Part shown: piece by piece, positions 13,244-26,488 of the stretch
How positions within the stretch are numbered: the first letter of the stretch is position 1
How the letters are laid out: every line of letters starts with the position of its first letter
From: Paraspadella gotoi
Lineage: Eukaryota; Chaetognatha
DNA: 64,000 bases
Assembly: GCA_051294375.1 (NCBI GenBank)
Contig: CM119265.1
Coordinates: 4,935,951-4,999,950, forward strand
Direction: 5' to 3'
Notes under the pieces: model-generated
The model's input: the letters and a program-made list of their open reading frames with translations, nothing else
Told to the model about the DNA's origin: nothing
The model's database searches: none
Position numbers and translations under genes: made by a program

Positions 13244-14412
13244 TTGGACGATACTTTCTAGCTACGTTCTATTGAGCGTGCGATCTGAAGTTCCAGCCTG
13301 TTCCCCTGGCAGATTTTCGCGTTTTACGCACCGAGGTCAGACCCAACGACGAGACGGCGCCATGCCGCTAGGAATTCTCGCCTTGGCCACGTATTGACCC
13401 TAAATCAACCCGAAGGTCACGACGAATCAAAACGCGCGGCCTCTTCTTGTACAAGACGAGACTTACCCCTCTCGCCCCCCGAAAGAATGGTTGGGTCGGA
13501 GAGCGAGGATCCGACCCAACCCGCTCTCAACCATCCCGACCCCCCCTCTCCGCTCTACCCCACTCCCCCGTCCCTCCCTCCACCCCCCACGATTTCCCCC
13601 ACGCCCATCATCGTTTTCTTGGATGTCGATGATGACGAAGTCGGAAGAAGAAAGAAAGAAGAAAAAAAATTAATTCGCGGAATTCGGGGGAAGAGAAAGG
13701 TTTGTTTTTTTTTCCTCCTTTCATTTTTTTTTTTTTTCGAAGTGAGTTTCGTTTCCATCCTCACCTCAAAAATAGATTCCGTTCTCTTTTCCTTTTATTT
13801 CTATCTGTTTGATGGCGCTTGCTTGCTTGCTGGCTCTGCTTGCTTGTTTACTATTTTTTTTTTCTTTCTCATTCCGAAGTCTCTTTCTGTTCTCTTTTCT
13901 TTCTCATTTTTTCTTACTTTTTTTCTTGTTATTTCTATATTTCTTTCTTTCTGCGTTCTGTGTTGTTTCCCTCTTTCTTTCCTGCTTTCTTCGCCCCTCT
14001 TTCTTTCCCTCTTTTCCTTTTCTCTTTCTTTATTCTTTCCCTGCTTTTTAATCTTCTTATTTCTCTTCTTCTTTTTTGCTCTACTCGTTTCTTTTTGTTT
14101 GCTTGTTTTGATTTTTTACGTTCGCCCTCCGGCGTCGACCTTAACCCTCCACACGTTAACCCCCCCACCGGATTCCTGGCTTCACTCTTAACGTTTTACC
14201 CCCGCCCCACTTACCCCCAGCCCTCCCCTTCACTCCTTCTCACCTCGCCCTCTACTCCCTCACCCGACATCATCGGCGTTTTTCTTTTTCTACTTTCGAG
14301 AACCGTTTTTTACGCGGTTTGGCCGTTCAAAGGCCACGCCCCTCGGAAGCGTGCGAATATTTGGCGCCGGCGGCGTCGGAGCGCCATCGACGCTCCTCGG
14401 CATCGCGCTCAT
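13244..14412. repeat. Block A, copy 2
   Basis: See copy 1 at 1464-2550. This copy has more inserted bases, for example in homopolymers and in the ACCGAGGTCAGACCCAA stretch. The 265- and 235-residue frames across it are not shared with copy 1, which argues against coding. Confidence 0.85.
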
Positions 14413-14583
14413 TGCTCGTTTGTAGGAATTTTTTTTCGCGGATACGCCATGGGACTGCGCCGTTACGTTCACACGCGTTACGTCGCACGCGTTATACTTG
14501 GGGTTTTTTTTTGTGGGTGGGTCTAACGCAGCTCGCGCTCCCCGACTTCAGGCGCCGCGGAGTTTTTACGTTCGTAATTTTTT

Positions 14584-14746
14584 TGCGAATGAACGGATTT
14601 GTTTTAAGGGGGAGACACGATGCCTTTCTGGAATGACTGGGATATTATGGCGGGATTATTTGAATCTTTTTAGTTTTTACTGCTACTTCATTTTTTTCCC
14701 TATTTTCTATTTCTATCTTTTTTTCATTCTTTCTTTCTCTCTCTTT

Positions 14747-14780
<34 letters not shown>

Positions 14781-15265
14781 CTTTCTCTCTCGTCCTTCTC
14801 TCCTCTCTCTCTCTCTTCTCTCTCTCTCTCTCCCTCATTTGAATAAGTTCCAGATGCTCTGATGAGAGCATGGAAACCATAGCTTTCATGCCCGAAGTAA
14901 ATTTCTTCCATCTCTTAATCATTTCGAAATTGGAAGGTGAAATCCCTCCCGGTTCCAAATATTTTCCTTTTTGTATTTTCGTTCGCGGGATTCAAATTTT
15001 TCCCTTCGTTATAAAAAGATAGTAATCCGTGGTTTGCATTTTCGCCGATTCGCGAAAAAAAACAACCCTGGATACAAATCTTTTCCCTTTTGAAAAAGCA
15101 GTAGTAAAAATTTCTGGACTTCCTTCAGAAATCAAATTTATTTTTTTTCGCTACGGCATATATCCAGTTTAGTAAAACTTCAATTTGGATATTTCTCCCT
15201 TCTTGAATACAGGATTTGCGACAATCCCTTTGGTCCCTTATTCGCTCTCGCTCTCTTTCTTCTCT

Positions 15266-15297
<32 letters not shown>

Positions 15298-15299
15298 TC

Positions 15300-15330
<31 letters not shown>

Positions 15331-16026
15331 TCCCTCCCTCCCTCCCCTACCCTCTTTCGTTCCCTCTCTCCGGGGACTCGCGACGCCTTCTGTAATTTCT
15401 AAGATTTGTTCTTTAAATCGATTTAGTATTAGGGCTTTAAAAAATTTCGCTTAAAAAGTCAGTTCTATTCGTATGGGACCATACGACTCTAATGTCCATT
15501 TCTCTCAACCACGCGCGCGTGACCCATCTCTCGACCCGCTGTCACCGCCTCCCAACCCCTCTCTCCCAAATTCCCCAACCTCACCACTCCCCCCAGGCGC
15601 TTTTCCCCCGTGGAAGTAGTTCCGAAATGAAAATACGAGAAAAGTTATGACTTCCATAAAACTTCCAATTTCCGAACATTTAATAAAAAGAAAAGTAAAA
15701 AAAAAAGAAAGAAAGCGATGAATGGAAAAAGAAAGAAAATGGAAACATATGTACGCGAGTCGCGAAATACCATTTATTTCTCCGAGCGATTAGGTATAAC
15801 ATCCGAAAGTCGGTATGTTTTCATTTATTTTTTGTTTTTAGATAGAATTTTGTTTTTAGTTTCAAAACCGAAGCGCAGAATGGCATGAATGCTCTTTAAT
15901 TAAAAATTACAATGCGAAAAGAATTTCGCCGCCGTTGACAAGATTTTATTACCTTTTTTTTTTTCGTTTACCTTTTTCTCGTCCGGAGATTCGACGCCTA
16001 ATGTCAGCGACAGACCCTTCTAGCTT
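14584..16026. repeat. Blocks B and C, copy 2 (contiguous)
   Basis: This is the only place where B left, B right and C follow each other without a gap: GCGAATGAACGG at 14584, TTTCTGGACTT at 15110, TCCGGGGACTCGCGA at 15369, CAGTTCTATTCG at 15460, TCAGCGACAGACCC at 16004. It shows the likely true order of the pieces at 11.5-13.2 kb. CT microsatellites at 14737-14830 and 15262-15330 lie inside. Confidence 0.88.
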
Positions 16027-16070
16027 TCTCTTCCTTAATTCACACATTCCATTCCACTCCTTCCCCCTCT

Positions 16071-16104
<34 letters not shown>

Positions 16105-16128
16105 CTCTCTAATCTATCTCTCTCTCTG

Positions 16129-16206
<78 letters not shown>

Positions 16207-17180
16207 AACGAACCCGTTCGGCCGTGCTTAATGAAAAACAGATTTTCGTCGGTGGCTGGCTGGAGTGGTGGTTTTTTGTGAAATGGGGTGGAGGTGCGTT
16301 AACTGGGAATGGCTTCGTAGGATGGATGGGGNNNNNNNNNNNNNNNNNNNNNNNNNGGTTTTAAAAGGGGTGCAAGACGGTGGGTCTTTTCTTTAGCTAA
16401 CCTGAAAACTTTTTCTGTTCATTGATCGAATAAAAAAAAATGGAATTAGAAATAATCGATCGGATTTAGAGAAAGGTTTTTTTCCCACGAGCGCCAAACG
16501 ATCGTCGAGCGGAAAAGGAGAGACTTGGAACCGAATTCAATTTACTCTAAATTTTTTACGGCCAAAGGGGGAGCGAGAGAGAGAGGGAGACTCTCCAGTC
16601 CGGAGTGAGAGAGAGAGCGCGCGCAAGAGAGCGGAAAGAAATGAGAAAATAATATGATTTGTTTGTTTTACAAATTGTAAAACGTTTCACGAGCGCGGCG
16701 GGAAGCCACGCTCGTAGCCTTTTGTTTCCCTTTTCCTCCTTACAACGAAATGAAATTAGGGAAATAAAACGAAAAAGAAAATAAACATGGGGTAAACAGA
16801 GGAAGGAAAGAAAAAGAAATACGGCGTCGTCGCTTTCAAAGCTTTGAGCGGGGTTTGGAAAAGATATCCCGCAACAGAAAATATTATAATTAACTATTAA
16901 CTATTAAGTATTAACTATAATTAACTATTTCCATTCCGACATTTGGCGAAAGTTTATGTCCAACAATATTTGTAAAAATTATTTTAATATCTCATTTTTT
17001 TCTCTGAGGGGTCGAATGAGAAAGTGAATTAAAATAATAACTTAATAGTACGAAATTCTTCGGATTTCGGTTGTACGNNNNNNNNNNTCGTTTAGGATTT
17101 CTCGTTTCGAGTTCCGAAAAGTGGGTGAGGGTGAAAGTGAGGCATTATAGATGGGGTGACGTGGGGTTTGTCTAATTCGG
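16027..17180. other. CT microsatellite and non-coding spacer with two gaps
   Basis: A (CT)n tract, interrupted, lies at 16071-16202; gaps of exactly 25 N at 16332-16356 and 10 N at 17078-17087. A short purine-rich stretch is at 16570-16640, and a small tandem array of TTAACTATTAACTATT type at 16887-16930. No gene seen. Confidence 0.7.
16071..16202. repeat. Interrupted (CT)n microsatellite
   Basis: About 130 bp of CT repeat with occasional TT, AAT and TG breaks. Confidence 0.95.
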
Positions 17181-17924
17181 CCATTTTAAAATCTACAGTT
17201 TTATGCAAAAAAAAGAGGACACTCTTCAATAGAGTGGAGCACTCAAGAACAAAAAATTTATTTGAATGATCGAACAATAATATTTAGATGTGAGATAGTA
17301 TGATTAACTAGCACAAAAAATATTTTGTTCATATTATCTCGGGAACAGAATAGTAAAATATAATATATTTGGAGTAATATCCTTATAAAATAGTAAATTT
17401 TCAAAATAATTTTTATAAAACTTTTAATAAAGATTCAGATTCTTCAAAAAAAGTTGAATCAAAAATATAAAACATGTTATCAAAAATTCTGTCATCTTCA
17501 ATGTTTAAAATAAGAAAAAAAATGAAAATTCTTAACTTTTTTATTCTCTGTAGTAGAAACTTATAACTTAGTCATTTTTTGTGATCTAAACATTAAAATA
17601 TCATATAACATATTTTATAAAAGTTTCTTAGTTTTTTACAGCGAATCCAAATCAGTTCTTAAAAATAAAAAATAAATTATTTTGAAATTTAACGATTTTA
17701 TAAGGATATTACTACATAAATAATTGAATTTGCTATACTGTTACGCTAAAAAAATTTTAAAAGGATTTAAAATTCATTAATTATATGTCCATAGGCAGCA
17801 AAAAAATAATGTTCAATCACTCAATCTTTTCATCACTCCACCCTACTCTTCAAACATTAAGTAGCGCTCGTTTTATGCACATATTATAAAAAATTATGAA
17901 TGATAAATGTAGATTTTGAAATGG
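17181..17924. mobile_element. Long imperfect palindrome: foldback / MITE-like element
   Basis: The two halves are inverted, diverged copies of each other around a centre near 17550. Outer ends: CCATTTTAAAATCTACA at 17181 against TGTAGATTTTGAAATGG ending at 17924. Inner anchors: GAGTAATATCCTTATAAAAT at 17371 against ATTTTATAAGGATATTACTA at 17695, and AACATGTTAT against ATAACATATT. It is AT-rich and has no open frame. Near-full-length inverted arms and no coding capacity fit a non-autonomous foldback DNA transposon. Target-site duplications and the mobilising family were not identified. Confidence 0.7.
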
Positions 17925-18180
17925 AAAATCCATATGTGTAAGTTAAAAGAAAATCGGTCCAAGCATTCAAGAGCTATAGCTCCTGAAGGACAATTGGTGA
18001 AAATAAATCGTCATTTGAGTCTTTTCAAAAAAACATTTTTGAAGATCTGCCAAAAACCGAAGATACTTTTTAGCCTTAATTTATGGGCATTGTATTTATG
18101 TTTTCTAAAAAATTTTGAAAGAGGAAATCATATGTGTAACTTAATAAAAAAAATTTGCGTCCAGTCATTTCATTAAACTG
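17925..18180. repeat. Diverged direct repeat beside the foldback element
   Basis: CATATGTGTAAGTTAAAAGAAAATCGG-type sequence at about 17931 recurs as CATATGTGTAACTTAATAAAAAAAATTT at about 18130. Each copy is preceded by TTTTGAAA and followed by GTCCAAGCATT or GTCCAGTCATT. The spacing is about 200 bp. It is probably part of the same or a neighbouring AT-rich repeat family. Confidence 0.5.
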
Positions 18181-18449
18181 GAATTTTTAAAGCGGATTTT
18201 GGAGGAACCAAAGAAGAAAAGAATACAGTCTTAATAACGGCGCCGAGACGGCGGACAACGAAAAATGTTGGCCAAACCCTGGAAAGAAGAAACAGATGGC
18301 GCCGTCGGCACGTCGGTGGCAGACAAGAAAATCCTCTCTCTTGAATCTGGCAAATCCACGAATCAGAGAGCGAGAGCGGAACGTGTCCAGGTTGAGGAAC
18401 CAGTTGGAGAGAGATTGAGTGAGAAGAAAAGAGAATTGTTGTGAAGGGT

Positions 18450-18486
18450 TAAGAGAGAGAGAGGGGGAGAGAGAGAGAGAGAGAGT

Positions 18487-18533
<47 letters not shown>

Positions 18534-18556
18534 AGAGGAGAGGAGAGAGAGAGGAT
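18450..18556. repeat. Interrupted (GA)n microsatellite
   Basis: GA repeat with G-rich breaks; the minus-strand Ser/Leu frame at 18363-18608 comes from it. Confidence 0.93.
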
Positions 18557-21045
18557 GAGGAGGAGTGGCAAGCAGGGCCGACGGCCCCTTGAGGAAATTT
18601 TTGATCACTTCACGCCAAGAAAATTAATTTTTAAAAAAAGAATTATATTAGTTAAAAAGAAGGAAAGAAGGCAGAGCCTCCCTCCGATAAAAAAAATAAT
18701 GGAGACAAAGTCGTGTAAGAAGAAAAAGATAATGGATTCGCGATGAGCGTCTTTTGTTTGGGTTTTTTTTTTTTCTTTCGGGGAGAATGAACTCGAGGTT
18801 CCTGCGGAGAGACGCGTCGGTAGAGGTGATCGAGGGATGGTTAAAGAAAGGGGGCGAGGGGTGTAGTGTGGGGGTTCGTTGGGGTGGGAGGGAATTTTCA
18901 AATGTCGCGAGGGGTTTTTAGGGGGTTCGGTGAAATTATGTTTCGTATGGTTGTTTTAAGTTTTTTAGGCAGAGAGTGAACTAAGTGCGTTTTGCACGTT
19001 TCAAAATATGCAAATAGCATTACTCCTCATCACCAAAAAAAAAGCTGGAAAAGGTGATGCATATGAAGAGGCAGAGTTTGCCGACCGGCAAAGCGTCTCT
19101 CCAGTCTATCCGCGGGAGACCCGGCGACCGTTCCACTCTCGTTCTTTAGATGGCGGAGCTTAAGCGCCTTTGTGCCGCCGTCGTTTCTTTCGCCTCCTAC
19201 CGGGGAGAGAAAACGTTGAACCAGGGGAATTTCCTTTCCGTTTACCTCGATAAAGAAAAGAAAGGGAAAAGAGAGCACCAAAAAAAAAAAGACAAAAAAA
19301 AGGACAAAGCGTCGTTTTTCGGGCGACGCGCGCGAGCGTCTCCGTCGCGTGGAAATGACGATATTTCTTTCTTCGTCTTTTTTTTTCGTTTCCGGTTGAG
19401 GCGATTCTCGTCACGTAGACGTCGGAAGCGAAAGGAGGATCGAGGGACAAAACGGTCCTTTGCCGCTGTCGCCGCCGCTGCCGCTGCCGTCGCCGCCCGC
19501 CGAAGACCGCTCCCGGATGGCCCGCCGCCTCCGCTGCCGTCCCCCGGTCCCCTCTTTGATGGCCATCGTATATAGATTATTCCGTTTTTTCGACAAAAAA
19601 ATCCCTTTCAAACGACGCATCCTATTTTTTAAGGTTTATGCGACTCTTCAAAAAGGGCCAAAAGAAAGATGGCCCCCTGTTTTCATTTCCCCACCACAGA
19701 TTTCCTATGAAGGACCAGAGGGAATTCTAAATAACCAGAAATAAATTTTCGCTTATTTTCTTTTTCCCTTGATTCTCCTTTTCTTATCCCTCCCTCTTCC
19801 CTTTATCGTCGTACCAGGGTCCGCGCCATAACTCGCCAAATAAAAAACGCTACCCCCTTCTTTTGGACCGTATCCACCCTTTTTTTCACTTTTCCTTTTT
19901 TTCCCTTTTCCTTTCTTACTCTCCTTTCTCTTCTTTCTCAATGTTTTCTCCCTTTTCGCTTTGAGCCTTTCGGCTTTGTATTTATTTCGGGTCATAAACG
20001 CCGCCATTTTGCCTCCTTTTATTCTCCGTTTCTGATTTTCTCCGACGCCATTTCCATTTTTTTCTCCTGTCGTTCACCTCGTCGTCGTTGTCGTTGTCGT
20101 CGTCGTCGTCGTCATCGTCATCGTTGTTGCGGCCGTCACCGTTCATTCCCCGTCATTATTTTGTCCAAATCCTTTTTTTATCGTCGGCTTTATTATGTTC
20201 TTTTTCTCGTTTGTCTTTTGTCTAGCTTTTTTCCCCCTCGTTTCCCAGACGTCGACATCTGTCGGTCTGCCTCGCAAAACACAGTGAGAACTCCAATAGT
20301 TGTGGTCAAGTCGATTCGAACAAAGCGGAGAGCGAGAGAGAGGAATATAACGAGAGAGAAGTCGATAAAAGAAGGGAAAAAAGGAAAGAAAAAATGGAAA
20401 AGGTTGGGCGGAGAAAAAAGAAAAAGAAAAAAGAAATAGGCCGAGGAAATAAGAGAAACGAGGGTGACTGAAGGGTCACACAAGGGAACACAATAACAAG
20501 CGTCTCCCCCAGAGCGAATATCAAAGCAGCGGAGAATGGACCGGATGATCTGACGTCGCTGCACGCACGAACGACGTACGCGCGCGAGGTGGGCGGGACA
20601 ATCGCCGCCGACCGTGCGCTCCGAGATCGGACGGGTCATCGTCATGGGTCGGGATGGAGTTAAGGGAGACGAATGAACTACGCCGGGTGGCGTCGGAGTC
20701 GGTAATTCTTGGGGGAAAGGCGGAAGGGAAGAATTGGAAATGCCTCGGCCACCTGGACGGTTTCCTTTTTATATTCATAAAGAGATTGAGGAGTTGGGTT
20801 CTTGGGTGGATGGAGGAGTAGAAGAGGGGGAGGTGAAAGGGGGGAAAATTATGAAAGATGGAGCTTGAAAAGGAAGGTCAACGAACGAAGAAAAGAGATT
20901 GGACAATAGAGAGAAAGAAAGGCAAAAAAGGATGGAAGAATAGATGGAATTAAGGAAGGAACAAAGGAGAAAGAAGAATCGCTGGCGGGAAAGAACAAAA
21001 GTTAAGGGTGAAAGAGAATAAAAATATAAATGGATGATGAAAAAG

Positions 21046-21195
<150 letters not shown>

Positions 21196-23033
21196 GATCA
21201 TCAGGGTCAGAGAGAGAGAATTTGTCTCCTATTTCCGAGTAGAGAGTGAAAGTGTGTGAGAGTCTGCGAGTGCCAAGGGAGGCATGAGGGTGGACCCCTC
21301 TCGAGAGAGAAGGTGACGCTATAATCGCATTAGTTCCTACAGAAAAAAAAAAGGTTCTAATCGCGTTTCTGGATGACTGGAGGGAGAAGGAGAACTTGCC
21401 GAGTTCCGCCGGAAGTGGGAGGGAGGGGAAGTCCTTTGCCGATAAAAAGGCCGGGGCTGAAAATCTTCCCCGGCCGGGAAAATTTCGACCCACTTCCGGT
21501 TAAACTTTCCGGCCAGAACTCTCCGCCTACGGCTCCATTTCCGGTCAAACGTATAGAATTCCAACTGGGAATTTGCCTTTGATGGAATACGAGTAGGGAG
21601 AGAGAGGTTGCTACAGGGTGCTAGAGACGAAGATTCGAAGTCTTAGAAAAAGTTTTCAATTACTTTTTGTCCCGATATCATTTTCCTGCCCCAAAAAATA
21701 GTTTCACCGCGCAACTTGATTTGCTTGTTTTGGCAATGTATTCTTTCGTTGTTACTGTTGCCCACTCTTTTCCGCTCGGTAAATGTCGAAATGTCCGAAT
21801 ATTTTTCGCTCTTACGTAATTCACTTTAAATCGTGGATCTCGTTAAGCAAGTGTCACTTAACCGAGTTCCTTTTTATTTCATTTTTGTTCTTTTATCTCC
21901 TCCCCCCCGTTTCCATTTCAATACCATTCTCCACCTTCTTCCTTCCGATCCAATCACTTTTCTCTTCTCTCGACTAAATCACCATCGTCGACTTTGTCCA
22001 ATCACCTTCGCGATTTCTCTGCTCGTCCATTACTCTTCTCCGATGGGTTCTCGTTACAATAGACGCTTTTTTTTTTTAATTCTTTTTTTTTCTTTCTCTT
22101 TTCTTTTTTTTTTAGGTGTTTCCTCTTCATCCTTTATCCTCACAACTTGCTTCCTCTTAAGATCTTTTCCTCTTCTCTAATTTTCATCCTACTTTCTTTC
22201 TCCCCCCGGGAGGTTCGCTTCTTTTTTTACTTTTTCTTCTTCTTCCTTTCTTTTATATTATCTGTTTTCTAGTTTCTTCTTTTTTTACTTTTTCGTCCTC
22301 CCATTTTCTTTCCTCCCCTTTCCTTTTAATGGTTAACACGCGTAGAGCGGGAGCCGCATTGTTTCTCCATACATTGCACTCACTTCACCGCTGCCCCTCC
22401 TTTTTTTCGTCTTACTTGATCGCTCTCTCGTCTCTCTCTCTCTCTCTCTCGTCCTCTCCTTCTCTCTCTCTCTCTCTCTCTCCTCTCTTCTCTTTCGTTC
22501 ACTTTACTCTTCCGTCTTCGTTTTATCTCCGTGACTATTTTTCGTTTTCTCTCTCTGGTGTTCCCCAATCGGGATTCCATCTCGCTCGATTTCGTCTTCT
22601 CGTCCCTTTTCTCCTTTCCCTCCTCCTCTCTCTCTTTCTCCTCTCACTCTCTCCTCCCTTGCGAACCAAAATCTTCTTTCATTTTTATTCCTTTCTTTTA
22701 CTTTTTTCTTTTGTGTCTTTCTTTCCTTTCCTTTCTCCAATAATTTTCCATCTCTTCCTTTTCTTTTAATCCTTTGACACACCTTTCTATTTTTAGATTT
22801 CTTTTGCGCGAGAGGAAATAAATTTTTTATGCTTCCTCCTTCTCGCCTAGTTTAACATTTTTCTTTTCTTCGTTTTCTCTTTATCCTTTTTCTTTTACCT
22901 CCCATTTCCTTTTTCTCCCTCCCCTTCTCCCCAATTCCTCCTTTATTCTTCCTCTCTTTGGGTCGCATCCCGGGTTTTATTCTGCACTTCGCCTCTGTTC
23001 CCGATTTTTCCTGTCGCAATTCTAACTAATCCT

Positions 23034-23043
23034 TCTCTCTCTC

Positions 23044-23092
<49 letters not shown>

Positions 23093-23118
23093 CTCTCTCT
23101 GTCTCTCTCTCTCTCTCA
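23034..23118. repeat. Interrupted (CT)n microsatellite
   Basis: CT repeat with TAT, CCTCTT and TGT breaks, ending CACACA. Confidence 0.93.
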
Positions 23119-24030
23119 CACAATTTCGAATTTCTTAATTTTCTTTCTCCTTTTACCAAACCCTTCGCTTCAGGCCTCTTTCACGATTCCTTTCTCCTTG
23201 TCTCCTTTCTTGCCCTAGGATTCCTTCCAATATTTTCGCATCGTTCAGTTTTGTTCCTTTGGTTTTTCTTCTTTTAGTCGTCTGACTACGTGAAGTCCAA
23301 TATAAATTTCTTCGGAAGTATGAAACTTTGGTCGCAAAGTAAATAAATAATTAAACTTAACAATTCCTCTCGAACACAAACCGGGCCTTCCCTTTTCGTG
23401 GTCCTCTTTTCTATTTCTGTTCTCTTTTTCTTCTCTTTTTCATCTTTTTTTCTTCTCTTTCTCTTTTCTATTTCTCTTTTTCAACGTTTTCAGTTTCCCG
23501 CGATTTTAATTTGGCTCAAACGCTTCTCGGGTCTCGACCGACGAAGAACCTCAATCTTCCGATTCTCTTTTGTTTTTGCGCGACTATTTCCGCTCCGCCT
23601 TCCGCTGCATTCGCGCTGCATTTCCAGCGCTGTATGCACGGTGAAGCGGCACCAGAGCGCTGCACCCGCTCGTCCCCTCGCGTCATCGTCTCGACACCTG
23701 AGATCCCCAAGTTTTCTTTTTTTATTCTTTTCTTCGGTTCACGATCGCCTGCGGTTTTAAGAGAGAGCGAGAGACAGCGAGCCTGAGAGAGAGAGAGGGG
23801 GGGGAGAGAACGAGCGTCAGGGAGCATGTCAGCGCGCATTCACGACGCCGCTGCGGCACGCGCTATGCAACAGGGTTTCTGGAATGCAGCGTCGCCGCGT
23901 CGTAGGGTAATGCAGGGCTGCAGTCACTGCTGACTTTTTTTCATGCGCGGAGTCGGTGACGTAGGAAGAAGTAGAAATTCAGTAGAAAAAAAGGAACGAC
24001 TTTTTCACTCACTCACTCACTCTCTCCTTC

Positions 24031-24033
24031 TCG

Positions 24034-24108
<75 letters not shown>
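24031..24108. repeat. (CT)n microsatellite
   Basis: CT repeat with one break at its start. Confidence 0.95.
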
Positions 24109-24111
<3 letters not shown>

Positions 24112-24390
24112 CCACCTTTTCCAATAATCTCTTCTAACATTCGACCAAAGCATAGCAACAAATCTTCAGCCAAAAGAAGAGCGAGAGAGTGTGAGAGAGT
24201 GAAAGGTAGAGAAATAGAAGGAGAGAGAAAGAGATGGAGAGAGAGGGTGGGATCTTAAATGAACGGGAACATGGGAAAAGGAAAGAGTAGGATGCAGTTG
24301 GGAGGCCGCAGGCGAGCAGTCAAGAAGATTAGAGGCACCGTCGAAAATTCAAGGTTTTTTTTTCTCTCTCTCTTTGCAACGGAATTTCCC

Positions 24391-24457
24391 TGCTGACGCC
24401 TGATGCCTGGCGGCTGACGGCTGATGGTTTGACGCCTGACGGCTTAACGCCTGCCGG
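24391..24457. repeat. Degenerate GCCTGACG-type short tandem array
   Basis: CTGACGCCTGATGCCTGG, then CTGACGG, CTGATGG, TGACGCCTGACGG, TTAACGCCTGCCGG: a 7-14 base unit built on GCCTGACG, repeated about seven times. Confidence 0.6.
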
Positions 24458-26488
24458 TAGCGACGGAAAGGATCGAAAATCGGAAATCGATGATGCGACT
24501 CGATGGACGTCGATAGCGAAGTCGTAATCATCGAAAAAAAAGGGAAACAATTCCGAATCGTTCGAGCATAAATGGTTTCGATATATGCATAATTGCGATA
24601 ATTTTTTATTGTTATATTTTAAGAAATTATTATTCCAGCTTCGAGCAGCTTACGACATCACTCTCGATGACGTTAGTTCGTGACCCGGAAAGTTCTCGCA
24701 AAACTTATTACCTTCCTTGTTTATTTTTCGCGCGGCCATGTTTGCTTTCGTTGCTCGACGAAGCGAAAAAGAAACAAAAGAACAGGGGCACGTAAGCTGC
24801 AACCCACCATCACCTCTTTCCCTATACCCCTTCCCTAACCCCCCTTCACCGCACTACTCTCAGCGCCCCCAAACGATAAAACGTGAGACGTAATTCGATT
24901 TCGTCGCAGGAAGAAGAAAGAGCTAAGAATCTTATTCCAGCGGATGAAGCAGTTTTTTTTTCTTTTCTTTTTAAGTTTTTTTTTTTTTATACCGCAACCG
25001 CTGATCCGCGCTCTAGGCGCTTCGGCGGCTGCAGCTGCGACCTAACTCGCCCCGCTGCCTGCTGGAGGAGTTTTTTCTTACCGCTCCGCCGCTCCGTTGA
25101 TCCGACCGCTCTCACCTTCTCCTCATTCTGCGGTTCCTTTTTTATTTTATTTTTATCGTTGCCCATATTTCTAGCGTTTTATTTTCTCCGTTGAAAACCT
25201 TGGGGTTTATGGTAGAAAACAATTTAGTAAGGGTTGGGTTCGACTTTGAACGAGTTTTTTTGGGTTGCTTTAAAATAAATAAAATAGGTATTAAAACTGA
25301 CTCATATTGAAAAGTTAATATCTTTTTACTTCCGGAAAATCGTGAGAACGAACCTCAATGATAACACAGGGGCATGATAGCTTGTTTATGAAATGAATGG
25401 ATTATTTTTATATTGGATGTACCAATTTTATACACAAGTTTTAAAAAGGTATGCCCAGAGAATAAAAGTGTTTTTACCAGGACACAAAAGAAAGACTTTA
25501 TGCCATCATCGCCTGGAACGGCATACCATCAGCGATGCCATCGACTCCGATTAGCTTTTTTTATAAAGAATAGAAAAATAGAAAAATAGAAAAATAGAAA
25601 AACAATTTTCGGGGCAAAGTGTAAAATTTTGGTTACTCAACTAGAAGGAACCCGATCGCTTCTTTTCTTGACAGCCTTACCAGCATCACTCAACTAAGAA
25701 CAGCAACCACAACGTCTAGACTTTGGAAGATTCTTCGAAAATCAATCATGTCGTCGATGTAAGGAGGTATTTGGCAGTTGGAGCGGCTTCGACCGGCATC
25801 GACCACGGGTCTCGCATTTTGAGTGCGACTCTCCCGCTTGAGTGCGCGTTGGATGGAAGGTGGCGCACGCAGCGACCGCGCGCCAAGCGTCTCAGGCGAC
25901 GTGATTTCCCTAGGCTCCGTAAGCGCCATTTTGGCATCGTTTTCGTCATCCTCTTCGTCGTCGTCCTCGTCGTCGGGGTCAAATGTCGCCGGTTCTCATT
26001 TCGACGATGGATTTCATCGACGACAGGGAACCGGCGCGATGGTGTCGGCGTCCTTCGGAGAACGGCGCCAAACCGGCGGGAAATATGGCGCGGAGGCGCG
26101 TTTCCACTCTGCGTGCATTATGAGGGCGCAAATGCACCGTCACGAAGACTCGGGATCAAAAAGAATTTTCCATGTTTTCCTGTTTTTAGATTCTTGCGCA
26201 TCGAGGATTTGCGTTGCAAATTTTGGCGGAAGGCGCGAAGAATATTCTTTTTGCTGTTGTCGTCGTCGTTGTCGTTGTTGTTGTCGTTGTCGTCGTTTTC
26301 TTTCCCCCGGAATTTTTGGGGCGATGAATAATTGATAAACACGATAAAAACGGGAATAAACAAAAGAGGATAACAAAGACGGTGGATGAATTTTAAGCTA
26401 AACTTCACTTTTTTGGTTCTCGTAAAACCTAAGTTTATACCAAAGTCATCGCTGATTTTATTCAGCGCCAAGTTTTAAAATTCTTCTA

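Larger units (their letters stand above)
21601..25670. other. Polypyrimidine-rich non-coding DNA
   Basis: Long + strand CT/T-rich stretches cover 21.85-23.5 kb, with CT microsatellites at 22425-22490, 23034-23118 and 24031-24108. A CpG-rich island lies at 23.5-23.95 kb, a GCCTGACG-type degenerate array at 24391-24457, and an (AGAAAAAT)n run of about four units at 25568-25605. No gene seen. Confidence 0.6.

Noticed and set aside
20193-20645. 150-residue minus-strand frame
   Set aside because: Phe/Leu-rich centre from a purine tract on the + strand; two other frames of the same region are similarly open.
25690-25929. Minus-strand frame with an acidic DPDDEDDDEEDDE lead
   Set aside because: The acidic stretch is a GAC/GAG trinucleotide run. 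The frame starts at a stop codon with no acceptor and has no known motif downstream.
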